18,102 nucleotides of DNA from JAYVIQ01 sp043770215 (GTDB lineage: Bacteria; Bacteroidota; Bacteroidia; Cytophagales; JAAEPT01). The stretch covers positions 1 to 18,102 of the forward strand of contig JAYVIQ010000089.1 of NCBI GenBank assembly GCA_043770215.1, in the 5' to 3' direction. Position numbers and translations under genes: made by a program. The notes under the pieces are model-generated. The model did no database searches. It was not told where the DNA came from and saw nothing but the letters and a program-made list of their open reading frames with translations. Positions 1 to 8,179 of the stretch are shown here, piece by piece (position 1 is the stretch's first letter; each line of letters starts with the position of its first letter).

Positions 1-1295
1 GTTTTGGAGCGCAATTATTAGCACACAAAGCAGGTTTTGAAGTAAAAGCATCTTCTACCAGAGAATATGGCAGAGCACTACTAGCCAATGTAGATACAAA
101 TGATAAACTACTAAAAGGAATAACAAGTAATAGCCAAGTTTGGATGTCTCATGGCGATACAATACAAAATTTAGGTGCCCCTTTTAAAGTAATTGCTGGT
201 ACAGACTCTATAGGTGTTGCTGCTTTTAGACATGAGTCTAAAGAAATTTATGCTTTGCAATTTCATCCAGAAGTAACGCATAGCACACAAGGTGCACAAA
301 TACTTGAAAACTTTTTAGTAGATATTTGCCAATGCCAATGCGATTGGACCCCAGATACTTTTGTAGAAAGCACAGTAAATACCTTAAAACAAACGATAGG
401 AAATGATAAAGTTGTTTTAGGTCTTTCTGGTGGTGTAGACAGTTCTGTGGCAGCCATGCTCATACACAAAGCAATAGGCAAAAACTTATATTGTATTTTT
501 GTAGACAATGGATTGCTTAGAAAGAATGAATTTGAAGATGTTTTAGAGTCCTACAAAGGAATGGGCTTAAACGTAAAAGGTGTAAATTCTAGTAAACTTT
601 TTTATGCTGCTTTAAAAGACCACAAAGATCCTGAAATAAAGCGCAAGGCAATAGGAAAAACGTTTATAGATGTTTTTGATGAAGAATCTAAACTGATCCA
701 AGACGTAAAATGGCTAGCTCAAGGAACTATATATCCAGATGTAATTGAATCTGTATCTGTTGGTGGCCCGTCTGCCACAATAAAATCGCACCATAATGTT
801 GGTGGATTGCCAGATTATATGAAACTTAAGATTGTAGAGCCTCTCAGACTTTTATTTAAAGACGAAGTAAGAAGAGTTGGAAGATCTATGGGATTACCAG
901 AGCACCTGCTAGGAAGGCATCCATTCCCTGGTCCGGGGTTAGCTATTCGTATTTTAAGTGATGTCACTGAAGAAAAAGTAAAAATATTACAAGAAGTAGA
1001 TCATATATTTATACAAGGTTTAAAAGATAAAAACTTATACAATGATGTTTGGCAAGCTGGTGTGATGCTTTTGCCTGTACAAAGTGTTGGTGTTATGGGT
1101 GATGAAAGAACTTATGAAAGTGTAGTAAGTTTAAGAGCCGTAAGTTCCGTTGATGGCATGACTGCAGATTGGTCTAGACTTCCTTATGAATTTTTGGCAG
1201 ATATTTCAAATAAAATAATAAACAACGTAAAAGGAGTAAATAGAGTAGTTTATGACATAAGTTCTAAACCACCCGCTACAATAGAATGGGAATAA
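1..1295 (+). CDS. guaA: GMP synthase (glutamine-hydrolysing), 5' partial
   Basis: Converts XMP to GMP in the cytoplasm, using ATP and ammonia released from glutamine. The frame is open from position 3 to the stop at 1293-1295, giving 430 visible residues; the roughly 80 N-terminal residues lie outside the window. The visible part opens with FGAQLLAHKAGF, which normally follows the nucleophilic cysteine of the class I glutamine amidotransferase domain. Bases 1-2 (gt) fit the end of that Cys codon (TGT), so the cut falls in the active site. The amidotransferase His and Glu are in FHPEV (about 261-275). The ATP-pyrophosphatase P-loop SGGVDSS is at about 426-446, and the C-terminal dimerisation domain ends in PPATIEWE, as is typical. 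An in-frame ATG at 144 is internal, not the start. The next gene follows 20 bases later. Identification is secure. Confidence 0.97.
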   Translation, partial: FGAQLLAHKAGFEVKASSTREYGRALLANVDTNDKLLKGITSNSQVWMSHGDTIQNLGAPFKVIAGTDSIGVAAFRHESKEIYALQFHPEVTHSTQGAQILENFLVDICQCQCDWTPDTFVESTVNTLKQTIGNDKVVLGLSGGVDSSVAAMLIHKAIGKNLYCIFVDNGLLRKNEFEDVLESYKGMGLNVKGVNSSKLFYAALKDHKDPEIKRKAIGKTFIDVFDEESKLIQDVKWLAQGTIYPDVIESVSVGGPSATIKSHHNVGGLPDYMKLKIVEPLRLLFKDEVRRVGRSMGLPEHLLGRHPFPGPGLAIRILSDVTEEKVKILQEVDHIFIQGLKDKNLYNDVWQAGVMLLPVQSVGVMGDERTYESVVSLRAVSSVDGMTADWSRLPYEFLADISNKIINNVKGVNRVVYDISSKPPATIEWE

Positions 1296-1315
1296 TCTCA
1301 ATCTATACTGTTAAT

Positions 1316-3004
1316 ATGAATATCAAAAAAAGACATATTTTATTCTTTTTGTACCTAATGTGCATAAATACAGGATTTACTCAAACGTACTTAGAGTACC
1401 AAAAAAAATATGCACAAGCAAAAGAATCCTTTACAAATAAAAAATATTTAGAATCTTTAGTTCTTTTTGATGAAGTAGCTATAAAAGCTAATGAAAACCC
1501 GTTTATGCCCTATGCCAAATTCTATAAAGCATATGCATACATAAATTTAAGCAAGTTTTCAGACGCTAGGTTTACGCTAGTTAAATTAAAAGAAGAACTT
1601 CCTGAATGGTCAAAAGTAGATGAGGTAAATTATTTGTTAGAATATGCTCAGTTGTCAGAGAAACAATACGTTGAAGCCCACACTACATTAGAAAGCATCA
1701 TAAACATTGAATTATCTTCCAAATCAAGAAAATTATTTTATCATTGGCTATCAAAAGAAGAAAATATAGAAATATTGATTCAAACTCAGAATAGAATAAA
1801 AAAAGACAAAGAAATTGCTCAAATTCTGGTTTCCAAAATTTACTCTTCAAATGACTTGATCAAAAAAGCATTAAAAGATAAACTGATACAAGAATTTAAC
1901 ATCCAAACAAAAGATTTGATAAACAAAATCCAAAACAAAAAAGATAGCTACACCATTGCATTATTCCTTCCATTTAGTATAAATAATCCTAGAGCTTACC
2001 TAAATACTCCTAGCTTAAACATAAAAGATGGTGTACAATATGCCTTGGATTCTTTAAAAAAATTAGGAATAACCATAGATCTAAAAATTTTTGATACAGA
2101 CAAAAACCAAAACCATTTAAAAAACATATTAAATACTAAAGAACTAAAAAATGTAGACTTAATCTTAGGAACGGTCAGTGGAGCTTCAAACATTGAAATA
2201 GCAAAGTTTGCAAACCAAAATAAAATAGTAAATTTCAACTTTAGCAAAGAAGATACTCCTTTAAAACTTGGTAATTATGTGTATAGCTCTAGGACTTCTT
2301 ACACAAATACTGGAAAACAACTAGCAATTAGTGCTAGAAATATTTTTGATGCAACAAAAGCTGCTAAAATTTATTTTTTAAGTTCAAAAGATAAAAGTGA
2401 CTCAATAGTGGCCGCAGCCTACAAAGCTGAACTTGAGGCGCTAGGATTAAAAGTCAGTACTTTTAAATCAGTTAAAACAAATATAGCAGAGTTTAAAATA
2501 TCTTTAGAATCTACCAAAGATACAGAGACTAGTCATGTAGCCGTATTTGCTAGTGACAATAGTATTTTAGCATCTACTCTTATAAGTGTTTGGGAATCAA
2601 ACGCTAAAATAACACCAATTTTAGCTCCAAAAGAATGGCTAGAAATCCAACTGATAAATTATGACCAATTTTATAAAAAAAATGTTTATTTCGTTTATCC
2701 AGATTTCTTTCCAAATACAAACGAAATGATTGGTAAACTTACACACAAACATATAGAACAATATGGAGTAAAGCCTACCTCCCACACATACTTGGCAATG
2801 GGATATGACCTAATGATGTTTGCTGGAAAAGAGTTAGGTAATTATGGGACAAATTTCAACTCTACATTTGACACTATGGAATATATGCCTCTGGAAATAG
2901 GAGCTGGTATAAACTTAAACAAAAGCTACTCAAACTCTGTTGTTCCAATAGTAAAATTAGATGATAAGTATAATTTTATTTGGACAAATAACCCTGATAA
3001 ATGA
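1316..3004 (+). CDS. Exported TPR-like plus type-I periplasmic-binding-fold protein (LpoA-like layout)
   Basis: 562 residues. I chose the ATG at 1316 because it gives a normal signal peptide (MNIKKRHILFFLYLMCINTG then FTQ, cleavage near residue 23). The ATG at 1286 overlaps guaA and would add ten residues ahead of it. No lipobox is visible, so a soluble periplasmic protein is expected. Residues about 24-125 are helical and TPR-like (KKYLESLVLFDEV, YAKFYKAYAYINLSKFSDAR, KQYVEAHTTLESI). From about residue 205 (YTIALFLPFS) to the end the sequence resembles the type-I periplasmic-binding fold (DGVQYALDSLKKLGI, VDLILGTVSG). From memory, other Bacteroidetes carry a LysM plus binding-fold protein beside guaA; here the N-terminus is TPR-like instead. 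TPR plus this fold is the layout of LpoA, an activator of penicillin-binding protein 1A. No ABC transporter genes are adjacent. Its stop overlaps hemL (ATGA). Role unknown; a cell-envelope function is inference. Confidence 0.8.
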   Translation: MNIKKRHILFFLYLMCINTGFTQTYLEYQKKYAQAKESFTNKKYLESLVLFDEVAIKANENPFMPYAKFYKAYAYINLSKFSDARFTLVKLKEELPEWSKVDEVNYLLEYAQLSEKQYVEAHTTLESIINIELSSKSRKLFYHWLSKEENIEILIQTQNRIKKDKEIAQILVSKIYSSNDLIKKALKDKLIQEFNIQTKDLINKIQNKKDSYTIALFLPFSINNPRAYLNTPSLNIKDGVQYALDSLKKLGITIDLKIFDTDKNQNHLKNILNTKELKNVDLILGTVSGASNIEIAKFANQNKIVNFNFSKEDTPLKLGNYVYSSRTSYTNTGKQLAISARNIFDATKAAKIYFLSSKDKSDSIVAAAYKAELEALGLKVSTFKSVKTNIAEFKISLESTKDTETSHVAVFASDNSILASTLISVWESNAKITPILAPKEWLEIQLINYDQFYKKNVYFVYPDFFPNTNEMIGKLTHKHIEQYGVKPTSHTYLAMGYDLMMFAGKELGNYGTNFNSTFDTMEYMPLEIGAGINLNKSYSNSVVPIVKLDDKYNFIWTNNPDK

Positions 3005-4296
3005 ATAAACAAAAAAGTATAGCTTTATTTGAAAAAGCGCAAAAAATAATACCAGGTGGTGTGAACTCACCAGTAAGAGCTTTTAAAGCAGTAGGTGGTA
3101 ATCCTATTTTTATTAAAAAAGCTTACGGCGCATATTTACTTGACGAAGATGGAAATGAGTATATAGACATGATAAACTCATGGGGACCAATGATTTTAGG
3201 GCATGCAAATCCTGAAATCATTAGTGCTATTACAATAGCTGCTCAAGACTCGCTGTCCTTTGGAGCCCCTACATCTAAAGAAATAGAAATGGCAGAACTT
3301 ATCATACACATGGTTCCTTCTGTAGAAAAAGTGAGAATGGTAAACTCAGGCACAGAAGCTACAATGTCTGCGGTAAGACTGGCAAGAGGATACACTAAAA
3401 AAGATAAAATAATAAAATTTCAAGGCTGTTACCACGGTCATGGTGACTCTTTTTTAATTGCTGCAGGATCTGGAGCGGTAACTTTTGGAGAACCAGATAG
3501 TCCTGGAGTAACAAAAGGAGTTGCAAAGGACACATTAACAGCAATATATAATAACATTCAAAGTGTAAAAGATCTCTTTGATGCCAACAAAAACCAAATT
3601 GCCTGTGTTATTTTAGAGCCCGTAGTAGGAAATATGGGGTGTGTACTACCTCAAGAAAATTTTTTAGCTCAATTACGTAGGTTATGTAATGAAAACAATT
3701 GCTTGCTTATTTTTGATGAAGTTATGACAGGCTTCAGACTTTCTAAAGCAGGTGCACAAGGAATTTTTAATATTCAACCTGACTTAAGCACATTTGGTAA
3801 AATAATTGGAGGCGGAATGCCTGTTGGAGCTTACGGTGGCAAAAAAGAAATTATGGATTTTGTAAGTCCGGCTGGTCCAGTTTACCAAGCAGGTACATTA
3901 TCAGGAAATCCTATAGCCATGAGTGCAGGCCTAAAAATGTTACATACCTTAAATGACAACCCAGAAATATATACCAACCTAGAAAGCACTACACTTTCTA
4001 TTGTAAATGGATTGAAGAAAGGTATGAATGAAATGAATATAAATTATACTATAAATCACATAGGGTCTATGTATAGTTTGTTTTTCACAAACCAAAAAGT
4101 AACAAATTTTGAAGAGGCAAAAACATCCAATCTTACAGATTTCGGTTTGTTTTTCAATAAAATGTTAGAAAAAGGAGTGTATTTACCACCCTCTCAGTTC
4201 GAAACAATGTTTATAAGCAATTGCATTACTCCAGACTTAGTAAATAAAATTGTACAATCAAGCTTAGAGTCAATAAAAGAAATACACAATACATGA
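3001..4296 (+). CDS. hemL: Glutamate-1-semialdehyde 2,1-aminomutase
   Basis: A PLP enzyme that moves the amino group of glutamate-1-semialdehyde to give 5-aminolevulinate, the last step of the C5 route to haem and other tetrapyrroles; cytoplasmic dimer. The 431-residue length is normal. It begins with the expected IPGGVNSPVRAF (17-28). Cofactor-binding signatures are visible: NSGTEATMSAVRLARG (115-130), YHGHGDSFL (144-152), the Asp of IFDEVMTGFR (237-246), and the Schiff-base lysine K267 in TFGKIIGGGMPVGAYGG. The C-terminal GVYLPPSQFETMFIS is also standard. The start overlaps the preceding stop (ATGA at 3001) and the end overlaps proC (ATGA at 4293), so translational coupling on both sides is likely. 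No other haem genes are in view. Confidence 0.97.
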   Translation: MNKQKSIALFEKAQKIIPGGVNSPVRAFKAVGGNPIFIKKAYGAYLLDEDGNEYIDMINSWGPMILGHANPEIISAITIAAQDSLSFGAPTSKEIEMAELIIHMVPSVEKVRMVNSGTEATMSAVRLARGYTKKDKIIKFQGCYHGHGDSFLIAAGSGAVTFGEPDSPGVTKGVAKDTLTAIYNNIQSVKDLFDANKNQIACVILEPVVGNMGCVLPQENFLAQLRRLCNENNCLLIFDEVMTGFRLSKAGAQGIFNIQPDLSTFGKIIGGGMPVGAYGGKKEIMDFVSPAGPVYQAGTLSGNPIAMSAGLKMLHTLNDNPEIYTNLESTTLSIVNGLKKGMNEMNINYTINHIGSMYSLFFTNQKVTNFEEAKTSNLTDFGLFFNKMLEKGVYLPPSQFETMFISNCITPDLVNKIVQSSLESIKEIHNT

Positions 4297-5102
4297 GAGT
4301 TGGAATTATAGGCGGTGGGAATATGGGACTTGCTTATGCAAGATCTTTAGTTAGAAAAAATATTGTAGAAACTAACGATTTATACATATACGAAAGTTTT
4401 CCAGAACGAGTACTATTTTTAAGAGATCTTCAAATAGGTGTACTAAAACAAGATTTAGATGCAGAAATTGGCAACCTAGATGTTTTAATTTTAGCTGTAA
4501 AACCACAATCATTCAGTGAGTTAGCCGATGAATTAAAACCTTTTATAAAGGAAAAGACCATCATTATTTCTATAATGGCAGGCGTAAGAAGGCATATTAT
4601 TTTGGGAAAATTAGTAAATAGTAAAATTGTTCGAGTAATGCCAAATACTCCTTGTCAAAATGGTGTTGGTGCTACAGGATATCATTTATACGAAGGAATT
4701 ACAGACGAAGAAAAAAAAGAAGTTAAGCGTTTACTTGCATCAACAGGCTTATGCGAAGAGGTAGCTGAAGAAGATGATATAGATTCAGTTACCGCTTTAA
4801 GCGGAAGTGGACCTGCATATATTTATCTTTTTGCTCAATCTTTGACTGAAGCAGGTATAAAAATGGGATTAGACCAAAATGCCTCAAAAAAATTAACACT
4901 TCAAACTATAAAAGGAGCACTAAACCTGATGGAAACATCAGAAAAAAGTTTTGATGAGCTTATAACAGCTGTAAAATCTAAAGGCGGTACAACTGAAGCA
5001 GCCTTATTAAATTTTGATAAGAATAACTTTAATAAAATTGTGATAGAATCTTTAGTACTAGCAAAAACTAGAGCAAAAGAACTCTCAGATTTAATTGTAT
5101 AA
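4293..5102 (+). CDS. proC: Pyrroline-5-carboxylate reductase
   Basis: Reduces 1-pyrroline-5-carboxylate to L-proline with NAD(P)H, the final step of proline synthesis; cytoplasmic. The 269 residues match the family length. The Rossmann dinucleotide loop is at the very N-terminus (VGIIGGGNMG, residues 3-12), followed by LILAVKPQ near residue 68, MPNTPCQNGVGATG near 116, and the C-terminal family signature SVTALSGSGPAYIYLF with AGIKMGL near 165-190. SKGGTTEAAL near the C-terminus is also characteristic. The ATG overlaps the hemL stop (ATGA), and dcd starts one base after its TAA. There is no metabolic link to hemL beyond both pathways starting from glutamate, so operon membership probably reflects co-expression. 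Confidence 0.96.
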   Translation: MRVGIIGGGNMGLAYARSLVRKNIVETNDLYIYESFPERVLFLRDLQIGVLKQDLDAEIGNLDVLILAVKPQSFSELADELKPFIKEKTIIISIMAGVRRHIILGKLVNSKIVRVMPNTPCQNGVGATGYHLYEGITDEEKKEVKRLLASTGLCEEVAEEDDIDSVTALSGSGPAYIYLFAQSLTEAGIKMGLDQNASKKLTLQTIKGALNLMETSEKSFDELITAVKSKGGTTEAALLNFDKNNFNKIVIESLVLAKTRAKELSDLIV

Positions 5103-5103
5103 A

Positions 5104-5640
5104 ATGATACTTACAGATAATGAAATACTAAAAGAAATGGAAAAGGGTACTATTATAATAGAACCTTTTGACCCAACTCTTTTAGGCACAAATTCTTATG
5201 ATGTGCATTTAGGCAAACATTTGGCTACATATACAGATGAAATTTTAGATGCAAAAAAACATAATAAAATAACACATTTTGAAATTCCAGAAGAAGGTTT
5301 TGTTCTTATGCCTGGGGAATTATATTTGGGAGTTACAGTGGAATATACAGAAACTCATGCTCACGTACCTTTCTTAGAAGGAAAATCTAGTACAGGAAGG
5401 TTAGGTATAGATATTCATGCTACAGCAGGTAAAGGTGATGTTGGATTTTGCAACACTTGGACACTGGAAATATCTTGTACCAGACCTGTAAGAGTATATT
5501 CAGGAATGCCTATTGGTCAATTAATTTATTTTGTTGTAGAAGGGGATATAAATAATCCATACAACAAAAAAGAAAATGCTAAATATACAGGCCGTACCCT
5601 AAGGCCAGTTGAAAGTATGATGTGGAAAAACAAATTTTAA
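5104..5640 (+). CDS. dcd: dCTP deaminase
   Basis: Deaminates dCTP to dUTP, feeding dTTP synthesis; a trimeric cytoplasmic enzyme of the dUTPase-like fold. I start it at the ATG at 5104 (MILTDNEILKEMEKG), which matches the usual family N-terminus and gives 178 residues. An in-frame TTG at 5095 would only add three residues overlapping proC. Signatures: PFDPTLLGTNSYDVHLG near residue 20, the nucleotide-binding stretch FLEGKSSTGRLGI near 97, HATAGKGDVGFCNTWTLEI carrying the expected catalytic Glu, and RVYSGMPIGQLIYF. From the sequence I cannot exclude some bifunctional dUTPase activity. The gap to the next gene is ten bases, consistent with operon membership. Confidence 0.95.
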   Translation: MILTDNEILKEMEKGTIIIEPFDPTLLGTNSYDVHLGKHLATYTDEILDAKKHNKITHFEIPEEGFVLMPGELYLGVTVEYTETHAHVPFLEGKSSTGRLGIDIHATAGKGDVGFCNTWTLEISCTRPVRVYSGMPIGQLIYFVVEGDINNPYNKKENAKYTGRTLRPVESMMWKNKF

Positions 5641-5650
5641 ACACACTTTT

Positions 5651-6706
5651 ATGTTTAACTTTAATGAAGTAAAACTTGAGCACCTTGCCATACATAAAGT
5701 TGGCAATAAGGTAAGAGAAGATGAAGATTTATTGCTTTCTGGTGCAGAATTAAATATTTCAGATGATTTTATAAATGATGTTTTGCTTAGGTATTTCTTA
5801 ACAGGATTTAAAAGTGACGAGTTTTATCATTTCGATGAAGAGAGTGAATTACAATCAAATGAAATTAAATATTTAGTAAATAATACCTTTTCTAACCCCC
5901 ACTCTTTGTTCGATTTTTCTGTAGAAATGGCTCAAAGGTTATATGAAAGTTCTACTCATCCTAACATAAAAGGCGGAGAATTTTATTGTACATATCTGAC
6001 TAATTGTAGATTTGGAGAAGAATATGTAGATGCCATAGGATTGTTTAAATCAGAAACTAAAGATGTTTTTATTAAAATATTCCCTGAAAATGACGAATTT
6101 GGCATACAAGCTCTGGAAGGTATAAATATTAAAAAACTAGACAAAGGCTGTATTATTTTCAATACTCTATCTCAAGATGGGTACAAAGTAGTAGTATTAG
6201 ACAAAACAAATTTTGGTAGTGAAGTTGCTATGTATTGGAAAAAAGATTTTTTGCAATTGACACAAGTTCAAGACGCTTTCTACCATACAGCAAACTATCT
6301 AGATTTATGTAAAAACTTTGTAAAAGATGTCTTCACATCAGATAATGATGTGCCAAGACAAGACCAAGTAATGCTTTTAAATAAGAGTTTTGAATATTTT
6401 GATAGCAACCCAGAATTTAATCAAAATGATTTTAATAGAAAAGTAATCAATGATGACCCTGGAGTGATAGAAGCGTTTGAAAACTACAAATCTGATTTCC
6501 AAAAAGATAAAGAGTTTGAGTTACCCCAAGAATTTAGTGTGTCTGAAGCTGCAGTAAAAGACAATAAAAAATACTTTAAAAGCATTTTAAAACTCGACAA
6601 AAAATTTCATGTGTATGTACATGGAGGAGAAAATTTTATAGAACGGGGCTTTGACGATGGCAAAAAAATGAATTTTTACAAGTTGTATTTCCATAACGAA
6701 GCATAA
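5651..6706 (+). CDS. Nucleoid-associated protein, NdpA/YejK (NA37) family
   Basis: 351 residues. The N-terminus contains LAIHKVGNK (residues 12-20), a typical opening for the Bacteroidetes branch of the 37-kDa nucleoid-associated protein family. The C-terminus (FHVYVHGGENFIERGFD, then MNFYKLYF) matches the conserved end of that branch. Conserved internal stretches include FIKIFPENDEFGIQALEGINI near residue 137 and LDLCKNFVKDVF near 215. E. coli YejK is found on the nucleoid, but its biochemical role is poorly defined, so nothing firmer than a DNA- or nucleoid-associated role is inferred here. No signal peptide is visible, so it is cytoplasmic. It ends in a tandem stop, TAATAA (6704-6709). The last base of the first stop is also the first base of the proposed ATA start of the flippase. 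Confidence 0.88.
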   Translation: MFNFNEVKLEHLAIHKVGNKVREDEDLLLSGAELNISDDFINDVLLRYFLTGFKSDEFYHFDEESELQSNEIKYLVNNTFSNPHSLFDFSVEMAQRLYESSTHPNIKGGEFYCTYLTNCRFGEEYVDAIGLFKSETKDVFIKIFPENDEFGIQALEGINIKKLDKGCIIFNTLSQDGYKVVVLDKTNFGSEVAMYWKKDFLQLTQVQDAFYHTANYLDLCKNFVKDVFTSDNDVPRQDQVMLLNKSFEYFDSNPEFNQNDFNRKVINDDPGVIEAFENYKSDFQKDKEFELPQEFSVSEAAVKDNKKYFKSILKLDKKFHVYVHGGENFIERGFDDGKKMNFYKLYFHNEA

Positions 6707-8160
6707 TAAACAATTTTCATTTAACTTTTAAATCTCTAATCATCAATTCATTCTTTAAAAATATTGGTTTCACTGTTTTACTAAATCTACTCATTAAACC
6801 TTTTGGAATAATAGTAGAAATGCTAATTCAAAACAAAGTCGGTCATGAAAATTGGGGGAAATATGCTGCATTGTATTCACTTTGCCATATTTCTATCACC
6901 TTGGCAGATTTGGGGTTGAATCAGTACCTAACAAAAGAAATTGCCAGAAATAAAAATCAAATAATAGAAACTACCGGTAAAATTCTTACACTAAAATTAC
7001 TTACCTCAGCAACATTCCCATTGTGCATGGTATTTATTGGCTATTTTTTAGGGTATGAAATAATTTGGTTAAAAATGCTTTTTATTATTGCCATAATTCA
7101 TAGTTTTATTCAACTTTTTGGATTTTATAGAGCTCAAATACAAGGCAATCAATTCTTTGGTTTAGATGCTTTAGTATCTAATTTGGACAAAAGTATTCTT
7201 ATTTTTGTGTCATTTGCACTTGTATACTCCACTTCAGGTATTTATTCTTATATAACTGGTAGAATTTTATCTATAGCTATAGCAACAATTGTTATTCTAG
7301 TTTTGTGCTATAAAAATAATTTAGTTACTAAACCAAGCAAAAAGTTGATTGAAATAAATTCCATCATAAAATTAAGTTTTCCATTTGCTTTTATTTCTCT
7401 AGTCTATTCTGTAAATGAAAATATAGATCAGGTAATGATTGAGAGGTTGTCTCAAAAGTTAACAAATTTCAATCACAGTTCTATATATTCAGCAGCTTAC
7501 AGATTAGTAAATGCTGTTATGATGTACTTATGGATAATATTGCCTATGTTTTTTGCAAAGTTTTCTCATTTCGAAAGTAACAAATCTAAAAATGATAAGT
7601 TAATAAAAGTAGGAACATCAATCGTATATTTACCAATTGCATTAATTTCTATCTTCGCCCTTTTTCATAGTAGATTACTTTTTATCTTTTTTAAAAATTC
7701 TTCTATTGTAGAATTAAATGCAATGTCTGAAATATTTTCTATTCTATGTTTAACATTACTATTACAAGGTTTATTTGCTATTTTAAGTACCTTTTTAACT
7801 TCAAATGGTGAAGAAAAATACATAACTAAATTAGTGTTAGTGTCTATAGCATTTAACATTACCACAAACTTCATATATATCCCAAAATATGGAGCTTATG
7901 CTGCTTCTTGGGCTACTTTTGGCAGTGCAATAATAGTTGTTATAGGTTACATTTTGAAGATACTTAAAACCAAAACTATTGAATTACCAATAAAGCTATG
8001 GGTTAAGCTCATTGTTATATCTCTAGCTTCTTACATAGGTTTTTATATTGGTTTAACTCATTCAGAAATGTTATCAATAATTTTAGGGATTTCATTATTT
8101 ATTTTTTCTACAATAGCTATTAAACCAATTGTAATAAAAGATTTAAAAGAAATTGGGTAA
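6706..8160 (+). CDS. Wzx-like polysaccharide flippase, apparent ATA start
   Basis: A multi-spanning inner-membrane protein of the polysaccharide transporter/MATE-like superfamily, expected to flip lipid-linked oligosaccharides to the periplasmic face. The first ATG is at 6820, but the open frame continues upstream to 6697. Codons 6763-6817 encode NIGFTVLLNLLIKPFGIIVE, the usual first membrane segment just ahead of QNKVGHENWGKYAAL. The upstream frame has no ATG, GTG or TTG. The most natural start is ATA at 6706-6708, overlapping the NdpA-family stop (TAATA) exactly where TAATG would couple the genes; this gives 484 residues. Starting at 6820 would delete the first membrane segment. Roughly twelve to fourteen hydrophobic segments follow. 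Family assignment is good; the start is inferred and could instead mark a start-codon mutation or a sequencing error. Confidence 0.8.
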   Translation: MNNFHLTFKSLIINSFFKNIGFTVLLNLLIKPFGIIVEMLIQNKVGHENWGKYAALYSLCHISITLADLGLNQYLTKEIARNKNQIIETTGKILTLKLLTSATFPLCMVFIGYFLGYEIIWLKMLFIIAIIHSFIQLFGFYRAQIQGNQFFGLDALVSNLDKSILIFVSFALVYSTSGIYSYITGRILSIAIATIVILVLCYKNNLVTKPSKKLIEINSIIKLSFPFAFISLVYSVNENIDQVMIERLSQKLTNFNHSSIYSAAYRLVNAVMMYLWIILPMFFAKFSHFESNKSKNDKLIKVGTSIVYLPIALISIFALFHSRLLFIFFKNSSIVELNAMSEIFSILCLTLLLQGLFAILSTFLTSNGEEKYITKLVLVSIAFNITTNFIYIPKYGAYAASWATFGSAIIVVIGYILKILKTKTIELPIKLWVKLIVISLASYIGFYIGLTHSEMLSIILGISLFIFSTIAIKPIVIKDLKEIG

Positions 8161-8179
8161 ATATTATTATATTTGAAAA

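Noticed and set aside
1286..1315. Earlier ATG start for the TPR plus binding-fold protein
   Set aside because: It overlaps the guaA end and adds a ten-residue leader before an otherwise standard signal peptide beginning at 1316.
5095..5103. TTG start for dcd
   Set aside because: The ATG at 5104 gives the family's usual N-terminus; the TTG adds only three residues inside proC.
8168..8175. TATATTTG box before the O-antigen-ligase-like gene
   Set aside because: It lies five bases before the ATG, which would make a leaderless transcript, and there is no -33 box at the right spacing; likely chance in AT-rich DNA.
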